From CBDDEC01 sp965198045 (lineage in GTDB: Bacteria > Chloroflexota > Dehalococcoidia > UBA2979): DNA of 64,000 nt. Shown piece after piece: positions 43,228 through 51,278 of the stretch (position 1 is the stretch's first letter; each line of letters begins with the position of its first letter). The stretch spans positions 248,001 to 312,000 of the forward strand of contig CBDAOL010000009.1 of the NCBI GenBank assembly GCA_965198045.1, read 5' to 3'. The notes beneath the pieces are model-generated. The model was not told the origin of the DNA. It saw nothing but the letters and a program-made list of their open reading frames with translations, and did no database searches. The translations under genes were made by a program, and so were the position numbers.

Positions 43228-44832
43228 TCAGCTCGAAGCCTCGTAGTTCGCGGCGGCGACTTCGTCGCACTTCTTGCGGTAGTTGCCGACGCCGCCGCTG
43301 TACGGCATGAAGACGCGCGGCTTCCCGGGGATGTTGGCGCCGAGGTACCAGGAGTCGGCGAGCGGGAAGAGCGTCTTCTCCGAGAGCTCGTTCACGTGTA
43401 CGACCCACGCCTCCTCGGCGTCCGCGTTGGCCTCGACGACCTCGACGCCGTGCTCGTGCGAGTACTCGACGAGGTCGGCGATCCACTCGACGTGCTGCTC
43501 GATGGACACGGGCATGTTGCTGAGGACCGACGGCGACCCAGGCCCGGTGATCATGAACATGTTCGAGAAACCGACGACCGAGAGCCCGAGGTAGGTCTTT
43601 GGCCCGGCCTCCCAGTGCTCCGTGAGCGGCTCGTCGTTGCGCCCGCGGATGTCCATGCGGGAGAAGCTGCCCGTCATCGCATCGAACCCCGTCGCGAAGA
43701 CGATGATGTCGAGCTCGTATTCGGCCTCCGCGGTGCGGATGCCGGCGTGCGTGATCTCCTCGATCGGCGCCGAGCGGATGTCGACGAGCTCCACGTTGTC
43801 GCGGTTGTAGGTCTCGAAGTAGTTCGTGTCGATCAGCGTCCGCTTCGAGCCGAGCGGATGGTCATAGGGGGTCAGCCGCTCTGCCGTATCCGGGTCCTCG
43901 ACTGTCTCGCGAATCCGGTCCCGGATGAAGTCCGCGGCCGTCGCGTTCGCCTCGAGGTTGATGCCGATGTCGGTGAACGACCCGTTGAAGCGGAACCCAC
44001 CGAGGGCCCACCGATCCTCGAAGACCGCCTGCCGCTCCTCATCGGTGACCTCGAGGGCCGACTGGGTCGCGGCCTCGTACGGGAACCCGGCGATCGAGTG
44101 GCGGGCGACGTCCCAGACCTCGTCGTAGCGCTGCTTGACGTCGTCGAGGTAGTGCCGGTCCACGGTGTGGTGACGGGCCGGGACGGTGAACTGCGGGGTG
44201 CGCTGGAAGACCGTGAGGTGCTCCGCCTGCTGGGCGATCACGGGAATCGACTGGACGCCGCTGGAGCCCGTGCCGATCACGCCGACGCGCTTCCCGGCGA
44301 GGTCGACACCGTCGTGCGGCCAGGCGCCGGTGTGGAACGATTCGCCCTCGAACGCGTCGCGGCCCGGGATGTCGGGGATCTGACCGGCGGAGAGGCAGCC
44401 GATGCCGGTGATCAAAAACTGTGCGCTGACGTGGTCGCCCTGGTCGGTCTCGACCTCCCAGCGATTGCGCTCTTCGTTGAAGTGCGCAGCCGTCACGCGG
44501 GTGTTGAACTGGATGCCGCTGCGCAGGTCGAAGCGGTCAGCGACGTGCTGGAGGTACTTCAGGATCTCCGGCTGCTCGGGGTACTTCCCGCTCCAGTTCC
44601 ACTCCTGGAGCAGATCCTCGTCGAAGGAGAAGCAGTACACGTACGCCTCGGAGTCGCAGCGCGCACCCGGGTAGCGGTTCCAGTACCAGGTGCCACCGAC
44701 GTCGTCAGCAGCCTCGAAGACCTGCGCGGTGAGCCCGAGGTCGTCACGCAGCTTCTTGAGCATGTAGAGCCCGGAGAACCCGGCGCCGATCACGACCGCA
44801 TCGACCTCGGTCATCTTCGCTGCCGGATCCAT
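43228..44832 (-). CDS. Baeyer-Villiger monooxygenase (FAD/NADPH, type I)
   Basis: A 534-residue flavoprotein with two Rossmann motifs, VVIGAGFSGLYMLKKL (FAD) and VGVIGTGSSGVQSIPVI (NADPH), flanking the type I Baeyer-Villiger fingerprint FEGESFHTGAWP. Further landmarks are VGGTWYWNRYPGARCD and a C-terminal conserved block IVFATGFDAMTGSFSRMDIRG. These enzymes insert oxygen next to a ketone, giving esters or lactones. Cyclohexanone-like or steroid/aromatic ketones are typical; the exact substrate cannot be predicted. ATG 44832 has GAGGAGG upstream; an ATG at 44814 would drop only six residues. Confidence 0.94.
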   Translation of the reverse strand: MDPAAKMTEVDAVVIGAGFSGLYMLKKLRDDLGLTAQVFEAADDVGGTWYWNRYPGARCDSEAYVYCFSFDEDLLQEWNWSGKYPEQPEILKYLQHVADRFDLRSGIQFNTRVTAAHFNEERNRWEVETDQGDHVSAQFLITGIGCLSAGQIPDIPGRDAFEGESFHTGAWPHDGVDLAGKRVGVIGTGSSGVQSIPVIAQQAEHLTVFQRTPQFTVPARHHTVDRHYLDDVKQRYDEVWDVARHSIAGFPYEAATQSALEVTDEERQAVFEDRWALGGFRFNGSFTDIGINLEANATAADFIRDRIRETVEDPDTAERLTPYDHPLGSKRTLIDTNYFETYNRDNVELVDIRSAPIEEITHAGIRTAEAEYELDIIVFATGFDAMTGSFSRMDIRGRNDEPLTEHWEAGPKTYLGLSVVGFSNMFMITGPGSPSVLSNMPVSIEQHVEWIADLVEYSHEHGVEVVEANADAEEAWVVHVNELSEKTLFPLADSWYLGANIPGKPRVFMPYSGGVGNYRKKCDEVAAANYEASS

Positions 44833-45044
44833 CAACGCCTCCTCGGCGCCCCACGATGCCGCCTGCGGCGGCCACGGGGTGACCGCGACAATCCTCGTGC
44901 GGTGCTCGACTCCTCGAGGTCGGATGGTAGCAGGGGCTTCCCTACGGTCCTCGGTTGTACGCCAGCGACGCTGTCCTGCCGTTTCCTCTGCATTTCGTGC
45001 GTGGTACGCTTCGTGAGGCCGGGGGTTAGCTGAAGGCGCTAACT

Positions 45045-45776
45045 ATGTTTCCCGTGCCCGATGTCGGTCCGCCTGCTGATCCAGTAGGCATCTTCTTTCT
45101 CGTGCTCCTGCTTTGGGTTCCAGCAGCGTGGGTCTATATCGACGCTGAACAGCGAGGTCACTCGGCCTACCTCTGGGGAGGCCTGACGCTCCTCGGCAGC
45201 GTGGTTGCGCTGATCTTCTACTACCGGCGCCGCTCGCAAGTGGGCGACCCGGCGGAGCTCAACTACGGGCGCGGTCGTGTCTACATCCACGTCGCGCTGC
45301 TCACGTTCTACGGCGTCATCTTCGTCAGCGCGCTGATCCTGGCGTCGGCGTTGATCGACTACATCCGTGGCGAGGATCCGCTGTCGGAGTCGCTCCTCGG
45401 ACGCGGCACCGATCTGCGTCGGGCCGTCGCCCTGGTGGTCGCGCTCTCTGTAATCGCGCTGCCGATGCTGGCCGCTCACTACGAGATGATGCGACGCAGG
45501 ATCGCCTCCCTGGCGATGCTCGAGCGAGGGCGCTTCGCCCGCATCGAGCGGGCCAATGTCAACCTCGTACGGGTGATCAGCGGCCTGACGTCACTGCTGG
45601 CGGCCACGATGCTGGTCTTCGAGGTGACCGGGCGCCTGTTCGACGTGGGTGGTATCGGACGCGACGCCTCGACCTTCGGTCTCAGCGCGTTGATCGTCAG
45701 CCTGCTCTCGCTGGCGGCGATGTACGTCTACGCCCGCACCCCCGAGTACCGGCGCGGCAGCAACGCGATCGCGTAG
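45045..45776 (+). CDS. integral membrane protein of unknown family
   Basis: A 243-residue hydrophobic protein. About five membrane segments are visible: residues ~14-32 (IFFLVLLLWVPAAWVYI), 40-60, 82-106, 128-148, 175-195 and 213-233. A short charged loop after the second segment (YYRRRSQVGDP) and another of about 25 residues (MRRRIASLAMLERGRFARI) are cytoplasmic by the positive-inside rule. I do not recognise the family. Start ATG 45045, with a TACGCT hexamer at 45005. A strong hairpin follows 22 bases after the stop. Confidence 0.7.
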   Translation: MFPVPDVGPPADPVGIFFLVLLLWVPAAWVYIDAEQRGHSAYLWGGLTLLGSVVALIFYYRRRSQVGDPAELNYGRGRVYIHVALLTFYGVIFVSALILASALIDYIRGEDPLSESLLGRGTDLRRAVALVVALSVIALPMLAAHYEMMRRRIASLAMLERGRFARIERANVNLVRVISGLTSLLAATMLVFEVTGRLFDVGGIGRDASTFGLSALIVSLLSLAAMYVYARTPEYRRGSNAIA

Positions 45777-45798
45777 CGCCGAGGCCTCGAACGAGGGA

Positions 45799-45826
45799 CG
45801 CCCGGCGGCCAAAGGGCCGCCGGGCG
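45799..45826 (+). terminator. strong GC hairpin after the membrane-protein gene
   Basis: A perfect 12-base inverted repeat (CGCCCGGCGGCC and its complement) with a four-base AAAG loop, 22 bases after the stop of the membrane-protein gene. No T-run follows, so it is not a classical intrinsic terminator, but in GC-rich genomes such structures often end or stall transcription. It could equally shield the PPOX-AKR transcript 5' end. Confidence 0.45.
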
Positions 45827-45905
45827 GTAAGGGTCGGCCCGGACGCGCGCTCTCGACACTCCGCCGCCAGTCCGCGAAGCTGCGGCGGAGGTCGAGGGGG
45901 TGGCG

Positions 45906-46315
45906 ATGAGTCTGAGCATGACGCGAGCCGAGCGAGAGCAGTTCCTGGCCGACGTGCACGTCGGCTTCGTAAGTGTCGAGGAGTCGGGGCGCGGTCCCCT
46001 CGCGGTGCCGATCTGGTACTCGTACGAGGTGGGCGGCGATCTGTACTTCGGCACGGGCGCCGGGTCACAGAAGGCGCGGCTGTTCAACGCCGCGGGCCGG
46101 GCGACGCTCGTAGCGCAGACCGAGACCGCGCCGTACCAGTACGTGAGCGTCGAAGGCCCGATCCGCGTCTACGAGGGAGCGCTGCCCGAGCCACCGATGC
46201 CGGTGCGATACCTCGGCGAGGAGGCGGGCCGCGCCTACATCGCGAATCAGGGCGGTGGTGGCAGCGGCGTCACGTACGCCCTCACGCCTGAACGCTGGAC
46301 TACTCGAAGCGCTAG
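45906..46315 (+). pseudogene. pyridoxamine 5'-phosphate oxidase-like gene, frameshifted near its end
   Basis: From ATG 45906 (behind a run of Gs) the product has MTRAEREQFLADVHVGFVSV, PLAVPIWYSYEVGG, FGTGAGSQKARLFNAAGRAT and YVSVEGPIRVYEG, a complete split-barrel of this family. After LTPERW (about 46297) the frame is wrong by one base: the other frame reads DYSKR and then TAG 46313-46315, the usual end (ERWxTxDYSKR). In the given frame the gene runs on into the next gene, making a false fusion with the aldo/keto reductase. A small indel near 46296 explains this and may be a sequencing error. Confidence 0.75.
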
Positions 46316-46367
46316 CGCGAGGCCGGCCGGCGGCCGCGCCCGGCTGGAGACGCAAGGGAACCACCGG

Positions 46368-47400
46368 ATGCTCGATTCCATCCAGCTCGGTCGCAATAGC
46401 GGTCTCTTGGTCTCCGAGCTCTGCCTCGGCACGATGAACTTCGGCGAGCCGGGCCGAGGCCATCAGGGCGACTGGACGCTGGACATCGACCAGGCCCGAC
46501 CGATCTTCAAGTCGGCGATCGAGCAGGGGCTCTACTACTTCGATTGCGCCGATGTGTACGGGCAGGGCGCCTGCGAGCGTGTCGTGGGCTCGCTGCTGCG
46601 CGAGCTGGCCCCTCGCGATCAGTACGTGATCGCCACCAAGATCTCGGGGGCGATGGGCGAGCACCTGAATCAGCGAGGGCTCTCCCGCAAGCACATCATG
46701 GAAGCGGTCGACGCCAGCCTCGAACGGCTCGGGCTCGACTACGTCGACCACCTCGTCATCCACCGCCACCCGCACGGCGTACGGGGCAGCCTAGAGGTGC
46801 CGATCGAGGAGACGCTCGAGGGCCTGCACGATGTGGTGAAAGCCGGGCAAGGTGTTATACCTCGGCGCCTCGTCGATGTTCGCGTGGCAGTTCGCGGAGC
46901 TGCAGCACACGGCCGAGCAACATGGCTGGACGAAATTCGTCTCGATGCAGAACCACTACAACCTCGTCTATCGCGAGGAGGAGCGAGAGATGAACCCCTA
47001 CGCGCCGAAGACCGGCGTGGCGCTGATGCCGTGGTCACCCCTCGCGCGCGGCATCCTCACCGGCTCGTATCAGGGCGGCTTCGACGAGGGCGCTACCGAC
47101 CGCTCGCAGGGGCGAGATCGGATGCGGACCGAGAGCCTCTACCACGGCGCGGCGACGTTCCAGATTGCCGATCGCGTGGCCGAGGTCGCGCAGAAGTACG
47201 AGAAGGCGCCGGCGCAGATCGCGCTCGCCTGGCTGGCGAACAAACCGGAGATCACCGCTCCGGTGGTCGGCGTCTCGAAAGTCTCGCAGCTGGAACAGCT
47301 CGTCGAGGCCACGGACATCACGCTCGCCGACGAGGATGTGACCTATCTCGAGGAGCTCTACCAGCCGGTCGAGAACTTGCTCTCGTTCGGGACCTCGTAG
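46368..47400 (+). pseudogene. aldo/keto reductase gene with one-base frameshift
   Basis: From ATG 46368 the product opens SIQLGRNSGLLVSELCLGTM, with tetrad residues in YFDCADVYGQG (Asp, Tyr), VIATKISG (Lys) and HLVIHRHPHG (His). At 46848, after VKAG, one extra base shifts the frame; the correct continuation is KVLYLGASSMFAWQFAELQ, ALMPWSPLARGILTGSY, and VVGVSKVSQLEQL to stop 47400. Length joined is about 344 residues, normal for YajO-like aldo/keto reductases. The extra C lies in a GGGC stretch and may be an assembly error. The PPOX gene upstream shows a similar defect. Confidence 0.82.
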
Positions 47401-47442
47401 CGCCGCCCGAGACGCACACGGGTGGCCGGGGTGAGCGGGCGC

Positions 47443-48507
47443 CTAGGGCTGGTCGTAGACGATGATCGAGCGGCCCTCGATCTCGCCGTTCTCCAGCGCA
47501 CGCACGCCCTCGTTGATCTGGTCGAGGTTGTCGTACCTCGTCGACACGAGCTTCTCGAGGGGCAGCTTGCCCTCCTTGAACCACTCGATGTAGTTTGGCA
47601 TGACGTGACCCGGCCGCGCTGAACCGCCCATCGAGCCAATGATGGAGCGCTCGCCGAAGGGGAACAGGCGCGGCAGCGGCAGGTCGCCCTGGCCGATGCC
47701 AACGATGACGGCGGTACCGCCTCGGCGGACCCCGAGCACGCCCGACTTCACGCTCTCGACGGACTGCAGGAACGCCGCTTCAACGCCGATGGCGTCGAAG
47801 GCATAGTCGACGCCGCCACCGGTGAGTTCCTTCACGGCATCGGGGGCGTGGACCTCTGAACCATTCACCGTGTGCGTGGCGCCCAGCTCCCTCGCGTAGC
47901 CGAGCTTCCCCTCCTCGAGGTCGACCGCGATGATCGGGTCAGCGCCGGCGATCTTCGCGCCAGCCACGACGTTGGCGCCCACCCCACCGACGCCGAACAC
48001 CGCGACGGAGTCTCCCGGCTGCAGCTCGGCGGTGTACAGCGCCGCGCCCGCACCGGTGATCACGGCGCAGCCGACGATCGCCGTGATATCGGTCGGCACA
48101 TCGTCGGGCAGCGGCACGACCATCTGCTCGTTCAGCAGCGCATGCTCGGCCCAGGTGTAGACGCCGGCCTCGTACTCCTCGCCCTGCCAGCGGTACTTCG
48201 TGCGATCCGCGGTGGTCATGCCCTCGGGCAGGTCGCGCGGCACGAACTGGATCATCACGCGCTCGCCCTCGCTGACGTGCTCGACCTTCGAGCCAGCCTT
48301 GAGCACCACGCCGGTGCCTTCGTGGCCGAGGAGGGTGGGGACAGGGCCGTCGGGGTTGTGGATCTGGTGTAACTGCGAGTGGCAAATGCCGGTCGCGAAC
48401 AGCTTGACCAGCACTTCCTCGTCGCCGGGGTCTTCGAGCTCGATCTCGTCCACCAGCAGCGGCTCGCCGAACTTGGCTTTGATCGCCGCGCGTGTCTTGG
48501 TCGTCAT
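47443..48507 (-). CDS. zinc-dependent alcohol dehydrogenase lacking the structural-zinc lobe
   Basis: A 354-residue MDR protein. Catalytic zinc: Cys in GICHSQLHQ, His-Glu in GHEGTGVVL, Cys in AIVGCAVITGAG. NAD fold: VAVFGVGGVGANVV. In class III-type relatives a lobe with four Cys follows the GHEGxG loop; here the corresponding segment (VPRDLPEGMTTADRTKYRWQ) has none, so no structural zinc is expected. The order of motifs matches the formaldehyde/aryl-alcohol (NDMA- and mycothiol-related) group common in actinobacteria and chloroflexi. Frame is open to 48627 but ATG 48507 with GAGG upstream is the likely start. Confidence 0.9.
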   Translation of the reverse strand: MTTKTRAAIKAKFGEPLLVDEIELEDPGDEEVLVKLFATGICHSQLHQIHNPDGPVPTLLGHEGTGVVLKAGSKVEHVSEGERVMIQFVPRDLPEGMTTADRTKYRWQGEEYEAGVYTWAEHALLNEQMVVPLPDDVPTDITAIVGCAVITGAGAALYTAELQPGDSVAVFGVGGVGANVVAGAKIAGADPIIAVDLEEGKLGYARELGATHTVNGSEVHAPDAVKELTGGGVDYAFDAIGVEAAFLQSVESVKSGVLGVRRGGTAVIVGIGQGDLPLPRLFPFGERSIIGSMGGSARPGHVMPNYIEWFKEGKLPLEKLVSTRYDNLDQINEGVRALENGEIEGRSIIVYDQP

Positions 48508-48766
48508 CGGGTCGAACCTCCTCGTGCAGCCGTCGGTGCGAGCAGAGTAGGGACCGCAGCGCTCCGCGTCACCGGCCGAGGTCGGGCGGCGAGCCGGGGT
48601 GGCGGCTGCGGCGGCTGCATCGCGCATTCACCCTTCGCAGTTGACGGCGTAAGATCGTGGCTACCTCGCCGGTCACGCGCGGTGTTGGTGGATCCGCCAG
48701 CGCACGCGCCGACCCTATCTTTGATCGGTCGAGGTCGCGGTCGGCGGGTGATCTGAGGAGGGCCGG

Positions 48767-48871
48767 ATGGCGTCCAAAGACAAAGGCGGCAAAAACGTAA
48801 AGAAGGCTGCCGCCACAAGCCTCAAGGAGAAGCGCAAGGCGAAGAAGGCGAAGAAGGCGGCGCGCAGCTAA
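48767..48871 (+). CDS. 34-residue lysine-rich protein
   Basis: A short frame from ATG 48767 preceded by GAGGAGGG, with stop TAA at 48869-48871. The 34-residue product starts MASKDKGGKN and is packed with Lys and Ala (LKEKRKAKKAKKAA). Similar tiny proteins of this form occur in many actinobacterial and chloroflexotal genomes next to small or stress genes, but their function is unknown; nucleic-acid binding is plausible from the charge. A TATCTT hexamer lies at 48716-48721. Convergent with the rhodanese-CBS gene. Confidence 0.7.
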   Translation: MASKDKGGKNVKKAAATSLKEKRKAKKAKKAARS

Positions 48872-48887
48872 CGCTCGCCCGCCACGC

Positions 48888-49592
48888 CTACCGGCTCGCG
48901 TTCTCCTGCAGGACTCGCTCGTCGCTGAGCAGCACCAGGCCGAGGCAGCGTCCGGCCTCGCTCGGTTCGCGCGCGGTCAGGATGACCCGCTGGTAGCGGG
49001 TGTCGCGCAGGCCCTCGACGAGGTCGTGGAGGAACGTGTCCGGCTTCTCTGTCCCCGGCGCCGTGCGCATCACCTCGCCGATCTCGGTATCGGGATCGAC
49101 GTCCGCCGGCATGCCGTCGACCCGTCCGAGGAGCACCCCTCGCTCGTCGACGACGAGGCAGAGGTCGAGCGGTGCATCGGTCATCTCAGGAGCCACGTCG
49201 CGGATCCGCCGGTCGGGTGGGACGGTGAGCACGTCCGTGCGCGCGACGTCGATCGCACGCCGGCGGCCGGCGGTCCGGCCCTCGGTCGGCAGCCCGTGGA
49301 TCGCCCAGTCGGCCTTACCCGGGGCGTAGTCGTAGACGCTGGCGAATCCGAGGCTTTCGAGCCGCGCCGCGGCTCGTGGGCTGGCGTCTCACTCCAGGTC
49401 GTAGCAATAGACGATGATCGGCTGTGCGCGGTCGAGGTGCGCAGTGGTGTTGGCCGCAATCTCGGCCAGCGGGACGTTCACCGCGCCGAGTAGATGCTCC
49501 TCGGCGAACTCCTCGCGCGCGAGTGCCTCGAGGAGCTGCGCCCCATCAGCGAGCATTCGCTGGACCTGGCCACGGTCGATCACCGCCGGCAT
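48888..49592 (-). CDS. rhodanese-CBS protein with an in-frame TGA codon at residue 68
   Basis: Read from ATG 49592 (GGAGG eight bases ahead) to stop 48888 the frame is open for 235 codons except for one TGA at 49391-49389. The first part is a rhodanese (EHLLGAVNVPLAEI, then PIIVYCYDLE with sulfur-acceptor Cys63). After the TGA the domain continues in the same frame (DASPRAAARLESLGFASVYD, APGKADWAIHGLPTEG), followed by two CBS-type halves (DVLTVPPDRRIRDVAPEM; TEIGEVMRTAPG). From memory, relatives have YCxDxxCDxSPRAA, so TGA takes the place of a conserved Cys. A selenocysteine codon is therefore possible, and a 7-bp hairpin with a 3-base loop starts 13 bases after the TGA; a point error or nonsense mutation is the alternative. 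It is third in the kinase - receiver/TrxR operon. Confidence 0.75.
49359..49375 (-). other. hairpin downstream of the in-frame TGA (possible SECIS-like element)
   Basis: On the minus strand GAGCCGC pairs perfectly with GCGGCTC across a GGC loop. It starts 13 bases after the TGA at 49391-49389, about where bacterial SECIS upper stems lie, and the loop has the GG that SelB helices often show. No bulged U is present, and palindromes of this size are common at this GC content, so the assignment is weak. Confidence 0.3.
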
Positions 49593-49619
49593 ACTTGCCC
49601 CCTCCGGGTCGCCTGGCTG

Positions 49620-51278
49620 CTAGACGCCGAACTCCTGCAGCCGCTCCTGGACGAAGTTGACGGCCATCGCACCCTCGTTCACGGCCGTGACCACGCGCTT
49701 CGTATTGCCGTGACGGACGTCACCGCTGACGTACACGCCGGGCAGGCTCGTCTCGAGCAGGTACGGCTCACGGTCGAGCGGCCAGGCGTGCTCCGCGCCC
49801 TGCAGGTCGTGACCCGCGAGCACGAACCCACGCTCATCCCGGGCGACGAGGTCGCCCAACCACTCGGTTCCCGGCTTCGCGCCGACGAAGATGAAGAGCG
49901 CGTTCGCCGCCGCTGTCTCCTCCTGTCCCGTGTCCGAGTGCGCGAGCGCCAGGGATTCGAGGTTCCTCGTCCCGTTGGCCTGCTTGATCTCGGTGTTCAG
50001 CATCACGTGGATGTTCTCGCCCGCATGGATCCGCTCAACGAGGTAGTTCGCCATGCTTTTGCCGAGCGAGTCGCCGCGCACGAGGATCGTCACGGAGTTG
50101 GCGAATTGCGCGAAGTAGAGTGCCGCCTGGCCCGCCGAGTTCGCGCCGCCGGCGATGAATACATCCTCGCCGCGGATCGACCGCCCCTCGATCATGGCTG
50201 CTCCGTAGTAGACGCCCGCGCCGGTGAGCTCGGCGACGCCGGGCTGCTCCAGCCGGCGGTACTCGACGCCCGTCGCGACCAGCACGGAGTAGCTCCGCAG
50301 CTCAGCGCCGTCGGCGAGCCTCACGCCGCGGTAGGAATCTGCTGCTGTCAATTCAACGACCTCGGACGTCGACAGGAACTCGGCGCCCAGCCGGGTCGCC
50401 TGCGTCACGGCCCGTCGTGCCAGGTCGCCGCCGGAGAGCCCGACCGGAAATCCGAGGTAGTTCTCGATGCGGGCGCTCATGCCGGCCTGACCGCCGGGCG
50501 CTTCGCGCTCGATGATGAGGGTGCGGAGCCCAGCCGCCGCGCCGTAGACGCCGGCTGAGAGGCCCGCGGGCCCTCCACCGACGACGATCAGGTCGTAGAA
50601 TGGCTGCTCCGCCTGCGTCCGCAGCCCCAGCTGCTCCGCGATGTCGCGGTTGTTCGGAGCCTCGAGGGCGACGCCGTCGGGGAACACGACCAGCGGCAGC
50701 GTCGGGTTCGGCTTCGCGACCCGCTCGAGGACGGCTGCGACGTCCTCGTCGCTATCGATGTCGAGCCAGCGGAACGGCACCTGGTTGCGCGCCAGGAAGT
50801 CCTTGACCGCATGCGAATCAGGCGACCAGCGGTCGCAGATGACGCGCACGCCTTCGAACGGTGGATGGAACGAGGCCTGCCAATCGTCGAGCAGGTCGTC
50901 GAGCGTGGGGTAGAGCCGCTCCTCCGGCGGGTCCCAGGGCTTCATCAAGTAGTGGTCCAGGCGCACATCGTTGATCGCCCTGATGGCCACGTCGGTGTCG
51001 GCGTAGGCGGTCAGCAGCGTGCGCTTCGCCTCGGGGTAGACCTCGGCCACCCGGTCGAGGAACTCGATACCGGTCATGCCCGGCATGCGCTGGTCCGAGA
51101 GGAAGAGCGCGATCGCATCGCCACGGTTGCGCAGCTCCTCGGCCAGGCTCAGACCCTCGGCGCCGGAGTCAACGCCCATGATCCGGTAGTCGTCGCCGTA
51201 GTGGACGCGCAGGTCCTGCTGAACGGAGCTGAGCACGGACTGATCGTCGTCGATGCTCAGCAGAACCGGTTTGTTCAT
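49620..51278 (-). CDS. fused response-regulator receiver / thioredoxin-reductase-like protein
   Basis: A 552-residue three-part protein. Residues ~1-130 form a receiver (LLSIDDDQS, phospho-acceptor Asp62 in LFLSDQRMPGMTG, Lys in YLMKPWD). Residues ~143-212 form a thioredoxin/glutaredoxin-like fold with one Cys148 (ICDRWSPDS) in place of CPYC. From ~228 there is a thioredoxin-reductase-type FAD domain (IVVGGGPAGLSAG, GQAGMSARIENYLGFP, VFIAGGANSAGQAALYF, PGVYVSGDVRHGN). The redox CATC motif of true thioredoxin reductase is replaced by GAAM in GAGVYYGAAMIEG, so it cannot reduce thioredoxin in the normal way. ATG 51278 overlaps the kinase stop (TGATG), which implies coupled translation and a cognate pair. 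Confidence 0.92.
   Translation of the reverse strand: MNKPVLLSIDDDQSVLSSVQQDLRVHYGDDYRIMGVDSGAEGLSLAEELRNRGDAIALFLSDQRMPGMTGIEFLDRVAEVYPEAKRTLLTAYADTDVAIRAINDVRLDHYLMKPWDPPEERLYPTLDDLLDDWQASFHPPFEGVRVICDRWSPDSHAVKDFLARNQVPFRWLDIDSDEDVAAVLERVAKPNPTLPLVVFPDGVALEAPNNRDIAEQLGLRTQAEQPFYDLIVVGGGPAGLSAGVYGAAAGLRTLIIEREAPGGQAGMSARIENYLGFPVGLSGGDLARRAVTQATRLGAEFLSTSEVVELTAADSYRGVRLADGAELRSYSVLVATGVEYRRLEQPGVAELTGAGVYYGAAMIEGRSIRGEDVFIAGGANSAGQAALYFAQFANSVTILVRGDSLGKSMANYLVERIHAGENIHVMLNTEIKQANGTRNLESLALAHSDTGQEETAAANALFIFVGAKPGTEWLGDLVARDERGFVLAGHDLQGAEHAWPLDREPYLLETSLPGVYVSGDVRHGNTKRVVTAVNEGAMAVNFVQERLQEFGV

Noticed and set aside
43396..45033. 545-codon plus-strand frame
   Set aside because: It is antisense to the Baeyer-Villiger monooxygenase, which has all family fingerprints.
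48641..48655. TTGACG and TAAGAT as a -35/-10 pair
   Set aside because: The spacing is only three bases and the site is 111 bases before the small gene; TATCTT at 48716 is better placed.
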